DNA of 64,000 nucleotides, from positions 1 through 64,000 of the forward strand of contig NZ_JAGEPF010000029.1 of assembly GCF_017573465.1 (NCBI RefSeq), read 5' to 3'. Shown here in pieces: positions 7,391 to 15,971 of the stretch (positions within the stretch are counted from its first letter, which is position 1; each line of letters opens with the position of its first letter). The notes beneath the pieces are model-generated. The model did no database searches and had not been told where the DNA came from. It worked only from the letters and a program-made list of their open reading frames with translations. Both the position numbers and the translations under genes were made by a program. The DNA comes from Actinomadura violacea. GTDB taxonomy: Bacteria > Actinomycetota > Actinomycetes > Streptosporangiales > Streptosporangiaceae.

Positions 7391-8692
7391 GTGACCGAGA
7401 AGCTTTGGGAGATCGAGCCGTCCGGGCCGCTGCGCGGCGACGTCACCGTCCGGGGGGCGAAGAACGCGGTCAGCAAGCACATGGTCGCGGCGATGCTCGG
7501 CGCGGAGCCGAGCACGATCCGCAACGCGCCCGACGTCGGCGAGGTCGGGATCACGGCCGGGATGCTCGAGCACGTCGGCATGCGGGTGGAGCGGGCCGGC
7601 GGCGAGATCACCGTGGTGCCCGGCCCGGTGGCGGACCCGAGCGTCGGCAAGGCGTTCACCGGGCTGAACCGGATCCCGATCCTGATGCTGGGCCCGCTGC
7701 TGCACCTGGCGGGCGAGGCGTTCGTGCCGCTGGTCGGCGGCGACCCGATCGGGCGGCGGCCCGTCGACTTCCACGTGGACGCGCTGCGCGCGTTCGGCGC
7801 CGAGGTCACCATCGCCGCCGACGGCATCCACGCGCGCGCGTCCCGGCTGGTCGGGACGCGGATCGACCTGCCGTACCCGAGCGTCGGCGCCACCGAGACG
7901 GTGCTGCTCGCGGCGGTCAGGGCGCAGGGCAAGACGGTCATCCGCAACGCCGCGACGGAACCGGAGATCATCGAGCTGGCGCTGTTCCTGCAGCGGATGG
8001 GCGCGCGGATCTCGTTCGCGCCCGACCGCCGCATCGTCGTCGAGGGCGTCGAGCGGCTCGGCGGGGCGGTGACGCGGCTAGAGGGCGACCGGATCGAGGC
8101 GTTCTCCTACCTCGTCGCGGGCCTGGTCACCGGCGGCGAGGTGCGGGTGCACGGCTGCCCGCAGGACCGCCTGGTCACCGCGATCACGACGCTGGCCCGG
8201 ATGGGCGCCCGGTTCGAGATCACCGACGACTGGATCATGGCGTCGGCGCCGGACGGGCTGCGCCCCGCGGCCGTCCAGACCGACACGCACCCGGGGTTCG
8301 CGACGGACTGGCAGACGCCCCTGATGGTGCTGTTCACGCAGGCGGACGGCATGTCGGTGCTGCACGAGACCGTGTACGAGAACCGGCTCGCCTACGTCCC
8401 GGCGCTGCAGAGCATGGGCGCGGAGATCGAGGTCTACGACACCTGCCTGGGCGGTCCCGCGTGCCGGTACCACGACACGGCGGCGCTGCACTCGGCGGTC
8501 GTGCGCGGGGTGACGAAGCTGCGCGGCGGCGACGTGACGATGCCCGACATCCGGGCCGGGTTCTCGGCGGTGCTCGCCGCCGCCGTCGCCGAGGGGCCGT
8601 CGACGCTGCGCGGCGTGCACCACATCGAGCGCGGCTACCACCGTCCGGTCGAGCAGTTCCGGGCGCTGGGCCTCGCGCTTCAGGCCCGCTGA
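7391..8692 (+). CDS. murA: MurA-type enolpyruvyltransferase with Asp at the fosfomycin-target position
   Basis: A 433-residue UDP-N-acetylglucosamine 1-carboxyvinyltransferase homologue, which makes the first committed peptidoglycan precursor from PEP in the cytoplasm. RGAKN (Lys24-Asn25), the Arg of IGRRPVD, the Asp of TDWQTP and DIRAG are all kept. The loop that normally reads GGCAIG is GGDPIG, so Asp118 (codon 7742-7744) replaces the catalytic-loop Cys. That change is known in mycobacteria and chlamydiae and gives intrinsic fosfomycin insensitivity. The segments AKNAVSKHMVAAM and the insertion YDTCLGGPACRYHD depart from canonical MurA, so this may be a paralogue rather than the housekeeping copy. 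Confidence 0.85.
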   Translation: MTEKLWEIEPSGPLRGDVTVRGAKNAVSKHMVAAMLGAEPSTIRNAPDVGEVGITAGMLEHVGMRVERAGGEITVVPGPVADPSVGKAFTGLNRIPILMLGPLLHLAGEAFVPLVGGDPIGRRPVDFHVDALRAFGAEVTIAADGIHARASRLVGTRIDLPYPSVGATETVLLAAVRAQGKTVIRNAATEPEIIELALFLQRMGARISFAPDRRIVVEGVERLGGAVTRLEGDRIEAFSYLVAGLVTGGEVRVHGCPQDRLVTAITTLARMGARFEITDDWIMASAPDGLRPAAVQTDTHPGFATDWQTPLMVLFTQADGMSVLHETVYENRLAYVPALQSMGAEIEVYDTCLGGPACRYHDTAALHSAVVRGVTKLRGGDVTMPDIRAGFSAVLAAAVAEGPSTLRGVHHIERGYHRPVEQFRALGLALQAR

Positions 8693-8717
8693 CGGGCCGG
8701 CCGCGCGGCGGTCAGCG
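8687..8717. terminator. Weak hairpin between convergent genes
   Basis: CGCTGAC and GTCAGCG pair across a GC-rich loop and contain the stop codons of the two convergent genes. There is no U tract, so terminator function is uncertain. Confidence 0.3.
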
Positions 8718-9245
8718 CGAGGGCGCCGGCGTGGTGCTCGGCCAGGTGAAGGTGAGCGAGCCGCCGACGGGCAGGTCGTGCCAGAGCGCGGCCGCCCGGT
8801 CCAGGTGCGGCATGATCCGGCGGACGCCGTCCTCGTCCTCGGGCGACAGGGTCCGGCCGGCCGCCCACTCCGGCGGCTTCGCGCCCGCGCGGCGCCGCCA
8901 GGCGACGTCGGTGATGCCCGCCAGGCGCTCGGACGTGGCCATGTCCTCGTGGCCGGTCCGGCGCAGCGAAGCCTCCTTCCTGCGCGTCCTGCGCTGGGCG
9001 CGCGCACGCTCGCGCGGAGCGCCGGCGGTCTCGCCGGCCGGGGTGAACCCTCCGCCGCCCGCCGCGGCGCGTCCGAAGACCCCCGAGGCCAGGCCGAGCT
9101 CGGCCTCGGTCAGGTAGTGGACGAGGTCGTGCGGGATGTGCTCGTCATAGCCCGGCGCGGGGTCCATGCGGCGGGTCGCCCGGCCTCGCTCGGCGATGAC
9201 GACCGCGTACCGGCGCTCCCCGGTCCGTTCGAAGATCACTTCCAC
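8712..9245 (-). CDS. Conserved hypothetical protein
   Basis: A 177-residue protein of unknown function. The N-terminal 60 residues (RYAVVIAERG, then HIPHDLVHYLTEAELGLASGVFG) look like a small alpha/beta domain. A Gly/Pro linker and a charged Arg-rich helix (about residues 75-100) precede a C-terminal segment with PSTTPAPSR at the end. No catalytic motif is visible. The GTG at 9245 has TAGCCT 6 bases upstream on the minus strand and no ribosome binding site, which suggests leaderless expression. It is divergent from a P450 gene. Confidence 0.6.
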   Translation of the reverse strand: MEVIFERTGERRYAVVIAERGRATRRMDPAPGYDEHIPHDLVHYLTEAELGLASGVFGRAAAGGGGFTPAGETAGAPRERARAQRRTRRKEASLRRTGHEDMATSERLAGITDVAWRRRAGAKPPEWAAGRTLSPEDEDGVRRIMPHLDRAAALWHDLPVGGSLTFTWPSTTPAPSR

Positions 9246-9251
9246 CCGGTC

Positions 9252-9257
9252 AGGCTA
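9252..9257 (-). promoter_or_regulatory. Leaderless-type -10 box
   Basis: TAGCCT on the minus strand lies 6 bases before the GTG at 9245. Confidence 0.45.
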
Positions 9258-9335
9258 GGGTGGCCCGCCCGGAGATCGCATTCGGTTTTCCGCGCCCGGT
9301 AGCGTGGGCCGCTCGTCCGCACGGAGGGACCCACC

Positions 9336-10496
9336 GTGGAATTCGACCGGCGCGACCCGTACCCCTGCTACGCCCGGGCCAGGGAGAGCGAAGGGCTGAC
9401 GTTCGTCCCGGAACTGGACGCCTGGCTCGTCGCCCGGGACGCGGACGCGCGGGCGGTGCTGCGCGACGCCGCGACCTTCTCCTCCGCCGGCGCGATGCGC
9501 CCCGAGGCGATGCCGGGACCGGAGGCGATCGCGGTGCTGGAGACGGTGCCGTCGGGACGTCCGGTGGTGCTGTCGGCGGACGGCGAGGAGCACCGGCGGG
9601 TGCGCGAGCCGCTGGTCCGGGGGCTGTCGCCGCGGCGGGTCGCGGCGGCCGTCCCGTTCGCCGAGCGGCGGGCCGCCGAGCTCGTCGCGTCGTTCGCCGC
9701 GGACGGGCGCGTCGAGCTGATGTCCCGGTACGCGCGGGTCCTGCCGGGCGAGGTCATCGGGCACCTGCTCGGGCTGGATCCTGCGGACGTCCCGGCGGTC
9801 GTCCAGGGGAGCTACCGGGCCGAGGAGCTGGTCTTCACGCCCATGGAGCCGGACGAGCAGGTCGCGGCGGCGCACGAGGTCGCCGGGATGAAGCGCCTGC
9901 TGGAGGCCCTGGTGCGGAGCCGGGACGGCGACCCCGGGGACGACCTGACCGGCGAGATGATCCGGACGATCGAGCCGTACGGCACGCTGATCTCCAACCT
10001 GCAGAACCTGCTGCTGGCCGGGCACCTGACGACGACCGCGCTGATCGGCACCGCCGTGCTGCACCTGCTGCGCGACCGCGGCCAGTGGGAACTGCTCTGC
10101 CGGCGGCCGGAGCTGGCCGCGGCGGCGGTCGAGGAGGCCGCCCGCCACGAGGCGCCCGTCCAGGGGTTCCGGCGGGTCGCGACGCGGCCCGTGACGATCG
10201 CCGGCACCGACCTGCCCGCGGGCGCGCAGGTCTTCGTCGCCTACGGCGCCGCCGGCCGCGACCCGGCCGCCCACGACCGGCCCGACGAGTTCGACATCAC
10301 GCGCGAGCCCGCGCGGCATCTGGCGTTCGGGCACGGCGCGCACGCCTGCCCCGGCGCGCAGCTGGCCCGCGAGCAGGTGCGGATCTCGCTGGTCACGCTG
10401 GCGCGGGAGCTGCCCGGCCTGCGGCTCGCGGAACCGGCGCGGATGCAGCCGAACCTGATCCACCGGTCGCCGGAGGAACTGATCCTTACCTGGTGA
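9336..10496 (+). CDS. Cytochrome P450
   Basis: A 386-residue soluble bacterial P450, slightly short for the family. The heme loop FGHGAHACPGAQLA places Cys338 as the iron ligand, and the K-helix ExxR is EAAR. The I-helix reads LLLAGHLTTTAL; the acidic residue that usually precedes the catalytic Thr (AGHETT) is Leu, so proton delivery may differ from a typical monooxygenase. The GTG at 9336 follows CGGAGGGA; a TAGCGT box at 9300-9305 is a possible -10. No ferredoxin or reductase gene is adjacent, and the substrate is unknown. Confidence 0.9.
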   Translation: MEFDRRDPYPCYARARESEGLTFVPELDAWLVARDADARAVLRDAATFSSAGAMRPEAMPGPEAIAVLETVPSGRPVVLSADGEEHRRVREPLVRGLSPRRVAAAVPFAERRAAELVASFAADGRVELMSRYARVLPGEVIGHLLGLDPADVPAVVQGSYRAEELVFTPMEPDEQVAAAHEVAGMKRLLEALVRSRDGDPGDDLTGEMIRTIEPYGTLISNLQNLLLAGHLTTTALIGTAVLHLLRDRGQWELLCRRPELAAAAVEEAARHEAPVQGFRRVATRPVTIAGTDLPAGAQVFVAYGAAGRDPAAHDRPDEFDITREPARHLAFGHGAHACPGAQLAREQVRISLVTLARELPGLRLAEPARMQPNLIHRSPEELILTW

Positions 10497-10545
10497 TGGC
10501 CGAAACCTCCAATACGGGCGCGCTTCGGGCGGCCACCCTGGAGTC

Positions 10546-11424
10546 ATGGATCTGAACAGCGCCTCCGACTTCATGGCCACCCACGCACGCCTCCTCGACC
10601 GCCGGCGTTTCGACCTGCTCACCGGCGAAGGCGACCCGGACGCCGTGCTGGCCGCGCTGAACGCCTACCGCAACCGCGACGGCGGCTACGGCCACGGCCT
10701 GGAGCCCGACCTGCGGTCGCGGACGAGCCAGCCGGGGCCCGCCCTGCACGCCTTCGAGGTGTTCGCCGAACTGGCGCCCGCCACCGCGCCCGAGGCGGCG
10801 GCCCTCTGCGACTGGCTGGAGACGGTGACGCTCCCGGACGGCGGCATCCCGTTCGGCGTGCACGTCCCCGACCCGGCCGGGTGCGCGCCGTTCTGGGCGG
10901 GCGCCGACCCGGACGCCTCGTCGCTGCAGATCACCGCGGTGGTCGCCGCGACCGCGCACCGCGTCGCCGCGCATGACCCGGCGGTCGCCGCGCATCCCTG
11001 GCTCGCCCGCGCCACCCGCTTCTGCCTCGACGCCGTCCGCGCGAAGACGGATCTGCACGCGCTGGAACTCGCGTCCGCCCTGTGGCTGCTGGACGCGGTA
11101 CACGCGACCGAACCGGAGGCGGCGGAGCTGATCGCGCTGCTGGGCGAGCACATCCCGCCGGACGGGCTCGTCCACGTCGCGGGCGGGCTGGAGGACGAGA
11201 TGATGCGCCCGCTCGACTTCGCGCCGCTCCCGGGCACGCTCGTCCGCGCCCTGTTCGCGCCCGAAGTCGTCGCCGCGGAACTCGACCGGCTGGAGCGGGG
11301 CCAGGAGGTGGACGGCGGCTGGCGCGTCGACTTCGCCAGCTACTCGCCGATCGCCGAACTGGAGTGGCGCGGCTACCAGACCGTCAAGGCCGTCTCCATC
11401 CTCCGCGCCAACGGCCGCGGCTAG
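10546..11424 (+). CDS. Hypothetical protein resembling alpha/alpha-barrel prenyltransferase-fold proteins
   Basis: A 292-residue soluble protein. Repeated Gly-Trp/Tyr motifs (RNRDGGYGHGLEPDLRS near residue 50, LPDGGIPFGV near 100, EVDGGWRVDFASYSP near 255) resemble the short repeats of squalene/prenyltransferase-type alpha/alpha barrels. No DXDD or DDXXD motif is seen, so terpene cyclase activity is not supported. Family proteins in actinobacteria are uncharacterised. The gene ends on CTAG, which also encodes the stop of the convergent decayed aminotransferase. Confidence 0.6.
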   Translation: MDLNSASDFMATHARLLDRRRFDLLTGEGDPDAVLAALNAYRNRDGGYGHGLEPDLRSRTSQPGPALHAFEVFAELAPATAPEAAALCDWLETVTLPDGGIPFGVHVPDPAGCAPFWAGADPDASSLQITAVVAATAHRVAAHDPAVAAHPWLARATRFCLDAVRAKTDLHALELASALWLLDAVHATEPEAAELIALLGEHIPPDGLVHVAGGLEDEMMRPLDFAPLPGTLVRALFAPEVVAAELDRLERGQEVDGGWRVDFASYSPIAELEWRGYQTVKAVSILRANGRG

Positions 11425-12225
11425 AGGGCCAGGCGGAAGCGTTCGCGCAGGTCCCCGAGCCGGTCGACGGGTTCGTTCGCGAACACCAGGCGCAGGTGGT
11501 GGGCGCCGCTCGGGCCCCAGCCGTCCATCGGCGTCGCGGCGACCTTCGCGCGCTCGAACAGCCGCCGGGACAGGCCGGCGGGGGACAGGCCGAGCGGGCG
11601 CGTGTCGATCAGCAGCGACCAGCCGCCGTGCGGCCGCACCACGGGCAGGCCGGACAGCTGGTCCAGGATCGTCTCGCAGCGTTCCCGCCAGGTCGCCGTC
11701 GCGGCCGCCACGTCGGCGTCGGCGTCCGGCGCGGCGAGCGCCGCCGTGACCGCCTCCTGCGCGATCCCGACCTGGCAGACGACGTTGGTGAGCCCGACGA
11801 GCCGGACGTCGTGCAGGATCTCCGCCGGTCCGGTGACCCAGCCGACCCGCCACCCGATCGTCCGCAGCTCCTTGGACGCCGAGCCCACCGTGATGGTCCG
11901 GCCGGCCGGCCCGGGGACGCGCGCGGGATGGCCGGGGCCGCGGCGTCGAACCGGATCCGCTCCATCGCCGCGTCGTAGATCAGCCAAGCGTCGTGCCGTT
12001 CGAGGGCGCCGGCGAGGGCCGTCCAATGCGGAGCCCCCCGGCCACGCTGACGCACTCGGTCGCGGGGTCGTAGGCGCGCCCGGCGATCCGTCCGACGTGC
12101 GCCGCGGCCGCCTCCAGCAGGCTCCCGCGCCCCTGGAACGGCAGGTAGCTGTCGGCGTCGTCGGCGGCGTCGCCGACCTCGTCCACACCGATGCCGGGGA
12201 TGTCGCGGAGCCGGGGCACGGGCAC
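11421..12225 (-). pseudogene. Decayed class I/II PLP aminotransferase
   Basis: Three reading frames on the minus strand together encode an aminotransferase. From GTG 12225 the first runs RLRDIPGIGVDEVGDAADDADSYLPFQG to DPATECVSVAGG, a second holds DAWLIYDAAMERIRFDA near 12020-11940, and a third runs from TITVGSASKELR (PLP lysine kept) to the stop at 11421. About 35 residues after GDAAD and about 65 after VAGG that the family normally has are missing, and a small indel lies near 11920. About 250 of roughly 400 residues remain. Several independent lesions make decay more likely than a sequencing error. No active enzyme is expected. Confidence 0.8.
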
Positions 12226-12397
12226 GCTCTCACTCCTCGCCGATCGCGATCTTCACGCCGGCCTCCCGCATGCCGCCCCGCGCCGTCCGGGAGCGGACAC
12301 GCCGCGGCCGTGCGGGTACCTCGGGGCGCGTGAGGAGGGGCCGTTCGTGGGAAGGGGTGAAGGGCCGCACCCGCGCACGGACGGAAAGGGGATCCGG

Positions 12398-13924
12398 ATG
12401 CCGCCCAGGCCGACGGGGAACGTGCTCATCGTGGGCGCCGGGCCGACCGGGCTGCTGCTCGCGGGGGACCTGGCGGCGGCCGGGATCGGCTGCACCGTGC
12501 TGGAGCGGCGGCCGCGGGAGACCGAGAACCTGACCCGCGCGTTCGCCGTGCACGCCCGGACGCTGGAGCTGCTCGACGCGCGCGGCGTCGCCGACGAGCT
12601 GGTCGCGACGGGCGAGCGGCTCGGCGGGCTGCGGCTGCTCGGGGCGGCGGCGCTGAACCTGTCCCGGCTGCCCGGCCGCTTCCCGTACGTGCTGGTCACG
12701 CCGCAGTACGAGACGGAGCGGGTGCTGCGCGCGCGGGCGCTGGAGGCCGGCGCGGAGATCGTCGACGGTGCGGAGGCGACCGCGCTCCGGCAGGACGCGG
12801 AGGGCGTGGACGTCGACGTCCGGATGGCCGACGGGTCCGCGGCGACGCGCCGCGCGTCGTACGTCGTCGGCGCCGACGGCGTCCGCAGCACCGTCCGCCG
12901 GGAGCTCGGGCTGCCGTTCCCGGGACGGGCCGTGGTGCGGTCGGTGATGCTCGCGGACGTGCGGCTGGACGAGGCGCCCGCGGAGGTCCTCACCGCCGGG
13001 ACGTCCGGCGACGCGTTCGCGCTGATCGCGCCGTTCGGCGACGGCTGGTACCGGGTGATCGCGTGGGACCGCCGGCACCAGGCCGCCGACTCCGAGCCGG
13101 TCGGCCTGGCGGAGATCCGCGACGTCGCGCGCCGCGCGCTCGGCTCCGACCACGGCATGCGGGACCCGCGCTGGACGTCCCGGTTCCACAGCGACGAACG
13201 GCAGGTGCCGCGCTACCGGGTGGGGCGGGCGTTCCTCGCGGGGGACGCCGCGCACGTGCACTCCCCGGCGGGCGGCCAGGGCATGAACACCGGGATGCAG
13301 GACGCGGCGAACCTCGGCTGGAAGCTCGCCGCCGAACTGCACGGCTGGGCGCCTTCCTGGCTGCTCGACAGCTACCACGAGGAGCGGTACCCGGTCGGCA
13401 GGCAGGTGCTGCGCGGCAGCGGCGCGCTGCTGCGGTTCGCGATGGTCGAGCAGCCGTGGCTGCGCCGCGCCCGGGCCGCCGCGGTCTGGACGGCGGCGCA
13501 CGTCCGGCCGGTCGCGCGGCGGATGGCGGGTGCCGTGTCCGGCATCGACATCGCCTACCCGGCGCCGCGCGGCGCGCACCGCCTCACCGGCATGCGGGCC
13601 CCGGACGTCCCGCTCTCCGGCGCGCCGGGGCGCCTCTACCGGTTGCTCGGTGACGGGCTGTTCGTCCTCGTGGTCGCGGCGAACGACCCGGCGGTCACCT
13701 ACCTGGCGACCAAGCGGTGGGCGGGCCGGGTGCACTGCGCGCTCGCGGGCGGCGCCACACGCACGACCGCGCTCGTCCGCCCGGACGGCTACATCGCGTG
13801 GGCGTGCGACGAGACCGCGCCGGACCGGCGGGCCGCCGCGATCCGGGAGGCGCTCGCGCACTGGTGCGGGCGCCCGGCGGACCGTCCGGCGCACGACCGG
13901 GAGCGGCGCGCCCGGCCCGTCTGA
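12398..13924 (+). CDS. FAD-dependent aromatic-type monooxygenase
   Basis: A 508-residue flavoprotein of the PheA/TfdB/UbiH hydroxylase family. The FAD-binding GxGxxG is VGAGPTGLLLAGDLAAAG (about residues 12-29). The DG motif is VVGADGVRSTVRRELG, and GDAAHVHSPAGGQGMNTGMQDA binds the FAD ribityl chain. The C-terminal 130 residues form a thioredoxin-like domain as in polyketide and rifampicin-type hydroxylases. The enzyme would hydroxylate an aromatic or polyketide substrate with NAD(P)H and oxygen. I chose ATG 12398, preceded by AAAGGGGAT. No biosynthetic cluster surrounds it, so detoxification is possible. Confidence 0.85.
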   Translation: MPPRPTGNVLIVGAGPTGLLLAGDLAAAGIGCTVLERRPRETENLTRAFAVHARTLELLDARGVADELVATGERLGGLRLLGAAALNLSRLPGRFPYVLVTPQYETERVLRARALEAGAEIVDGAEATALRQDAEGVDVDVRMADGSAATRRASYVVGADGVRSTVRRELGLPFPGRAVVRSVMLADVRLDEAPAEVLTAGTSGDAFALIAPFGDGWYRVIAWDRRHQAADSEPVGLAEIRDVARRALGSDHGMRDPRWTSRFHSDERQVPRYRVGRAFLAGDAAHVHSPAGGQGMNTGMQDAANLGWKLAAELHGWAPSWLLDSYHEERYPVGRQVLRGSGALLRFAMVEQPWLRRARAAAVWTAAHVRPVARRMAGAVSGIDIAYPAPRGAHRLTGMRAPDVPLSGAPGRLYRLLGDGLFVLVVAANDPAVTYLATKRWAGRVHCALAGGATRTTALVRPDGYIAWACDETAPDRRAAAIREALAHWCGRPADRPAHDRERRARPV

Positions 13925-13961
13925 GCACGTTCGTTTCACGACAGGAGCGGAGGAACCGCCC

Positions 13962-15917
13962 ATGGCCAACGGCACGGGAGGCAGGAGCGTCGCCCGGAAA
14001 CTGATCGCCTCGCACCTGGTGAGCGGGGAGATGGAGCCCGGCACCGAGATCGGGCTCCGGGTCGACCAGACCCTCACCCAGGACGCCACCGGCACGATGG
14101 TGATGCTGGAACTGGAGGCGCTCGACCTGGACCGGGTCCGCACGGACGTGTCGGTGCAGTACGTCGACCACAACCTGCTGCAGGCCGACGAGCGGAACAT
14201 GGCCGACCACATCTTCCTGCGGTCGGCGTGCCGCCGGTACGGCCTCTGGTACTCCAAGCCCGGCAACGGCGTCTCGCATCCCACCCACATGCAGCGGTTC
14301 GGCGTGCCCGGCGCGACGATGGTCGGCTCGGACTCCCACACCTGCGCGGCCGGGTCGCTCGGCATGCTCGCGATGGGCGTCGGCGGGCTGGAGGTCGCCA
14401 TGGCGATGGCGGGCGAGCCGATCCACGTGACGATGCCGCAGATCTGGGGGGTCCGGCTCACCGGCGAGCTGCCGCCCTGGGTGAGCGCCAAGGACGTGAT
14501 CCTGGAGATGCTGCGGCGGCACGGCGTGCGCGGCGGCGTCAACCGGATCATCGAGTACCACGGGCCGGGGCTGGCGACGCTGACCGCGATGGACCGGCAC
14601 GTCATCGCGAACATGGGCGCCGAGCTGGGCGCGACGACGACGGTGTTCCCGTCCGACGAGCGCGTCCTTGAGTTCCTGCGCGGCGAGGACCGCGAGGACG
14701 ACTTCACCGAGATCGTCCCCGACGCCGGCGCCGCCTACGACGTCACCGACGAGATCGACCTGTCGGCGCTGGAGCCGCTCATCGCGCGGCCGTCCTCGCC
14801 CGGCGACGTGGTGCCGGTCCGCGAGGTCGCGGGGGAGGAGGTGCACCAGGTCGTCGTCGGGTCGTCGGCGAACCCGGGGCTGCGCGACTTCGCGTCCGCC
14901 GCCGCGATCGTCAAGGGCCGGCAGGTGGACCCGCACGTGTCGCTGGACGTGAACCCGACGTCCCGGCAGATCCTCGTCGACCTCACCAAGATGGGCGCCG
15001 CCACCGACCTCGTCCAGGCCGGCGCGCGGATCCACCAGGCCGGCTGCCTCGGCTGCATCGGCATGGGGCAGGCGCCCGCGATCGGCCGCAACAGCCTGCG
15101 GACGTTCCCGCGCAACTTCCCCGGCCGGTCCGGGACGGCCGACGACCGGGTCTGGCTGTGCTCCCCGGAGACCGCGGCGGCCGCCGCGCTCACCGGGAGG
15201 ATCACCGACCCGCGCGACCTGGACATGGACCCGCCGGAGGTCCGGCTGCCGACGCGCTCCAGCGTGAACCGGGAGATGCTCGAAGCGCCGCTGCCCGAGG
15301 ACGAGGCGCGCCGTGTCGAGCTGGACAAGGCGCCGAGCATCGGCGTGCTCCCCGAACTGGACCCGCTGCCGGACGAGCTGGACGTCCCCGTCGTCATCAA
15401 GGTCGGGGACGACGTCTCCACCGACGAGATCCTCATGGCGGGCGCGCAGGCCCTCCCGTACCGGAGCGACATCGCCAAGCTCGCCGACTTCACGTTCGTC
15501 CGCATCGACGAGGGCTACCCGGAGCGCGCGCGGGAGGCCGGGCCGCACGCCGTCGTCGGCGGCCGCAACTACGGGCAGGGCTCGTCGCGCGAGCACGCCG
15601 CGATCGCGCCGCGCCACCTCGGGCTGCGGCTCGTCCTCGCCCGCGGGTACGCCCGCATCCACTGGCAGAACCTGGTGAACTTCGGGATCCTGCCGCTGGA
15701 GTTCGCCGACGAGGCCGATTACGACCGCGTCGAGCAGGGCGACCGGCTGCGGATCGAGGGCGTCCGCGCGGCGCTGGAGAAGGGCACCGAGGTCGAGGTC
15801 CGCAATGTCACCAAGGACGAGACGTACCGCGCCGGGCACCGGCTGTCGCCCCGCCAGCGCGAGCTCGTGGCGGCCGGCGGCCAGATCCCCCTGCTGCGCG
15901 AGCGCGCCCGCCGCTGA
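13962..15917 (+). CDS. acn: Aconitate hydratase (short aconitase type)
   Basis: A 651-residue enzyme that interconverts citrate and isocitrate in the TCA cycle. The [4Fe-4S] ligands are Cys128 in SDSHTCAAGSLG and Cys362/Cys365 in QAGCLGCIGMGQ. The C-terminal swivel domain carries GQGSSREHAAIAPRHLG with the active-site Ser and Arg. The length matches the mitochondrial/archaeal-like group rather than the ~900-residue AcnA. ATG 13962 has AGGAGCGGAGG upstream. Many actinomycetes also carry a long AcnA, so this may be a second aconitase. It ends before a very strong palindrome. Confidence 0.92.
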   Translation: MANGTGGRSVARKLIASHLVSGEMEPGTEIGLRVDQTLTQDATGTMVMLELEALDLDRVRTDVSVQYVDHNLLQADERNMADHIFLRSACRRYGLWYSKPGNGVSHPTHMQRFGVPGATMVGSDSHTCAAGSLGMLAMGVGGLEVAMAMAGEPIHVTMPQIWGVRLTGELPPWVSAKDVILEMLRRHGVRGGVNRIIEYHGPGLATLTAMDRHVIANMGAELGATTTVFPSDERVLEFLRGEDREDDFTEIVPDAGAAYDVTDEIDLSALEPLIARPSSPGDVVPVREVAGEEVHQVVVGSSANPGLRDFASAAAIVKGRQVDPHVSLDVNPTSRQILVDLTKMGAATDLVQAGARIHQAGCLGCIGMGQAPAIGRNSLRTFPRNFPGRSGTADDRVWLCSPETAAAAALTGRITDPRDLDMDPPEVRLPTRSSVNREMLEAPLPEDEARRVELDKAPSIGVLPELDPLPDELDVPVVIKVGDDVSTDEILMAGAQALPYRSDIAKLADFTFVRIDEGYPERAREAGPHAVVGGRNYGQGSSREHAAIAPRHLGLRLVLARGYARIHWQNLVNFGILPLEFADEADYDRVEQGDRLRIEGVRAALEKGTEVEVRNVTKDETYRAGHRLSPRQRELVAAGGQIPLLRERARR

Positions 15918-15921
15918 CCGG

Positions 15922-15965
15922 CGGCGTGCCGCTCCGGGAACCGCGGTTCCCGGAGCGGCACGCCG
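15922..15965. terminator. 44-bp perfect palindrome, bidirectional terminator
   Basis: Two 22-base arms, CGGCGTGCCGCTCCGGGAAC plus CG and the exact complement, meet with no spacer. The palindrome fills most of the 54-base gap between the aconitase gene and the convergent DUF2795 gene. It lacks a U tract, as do many terminators in high-GC actinomycetes. Confidence 0.8.
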
Positions 15966-15971
15966 GCGAGG

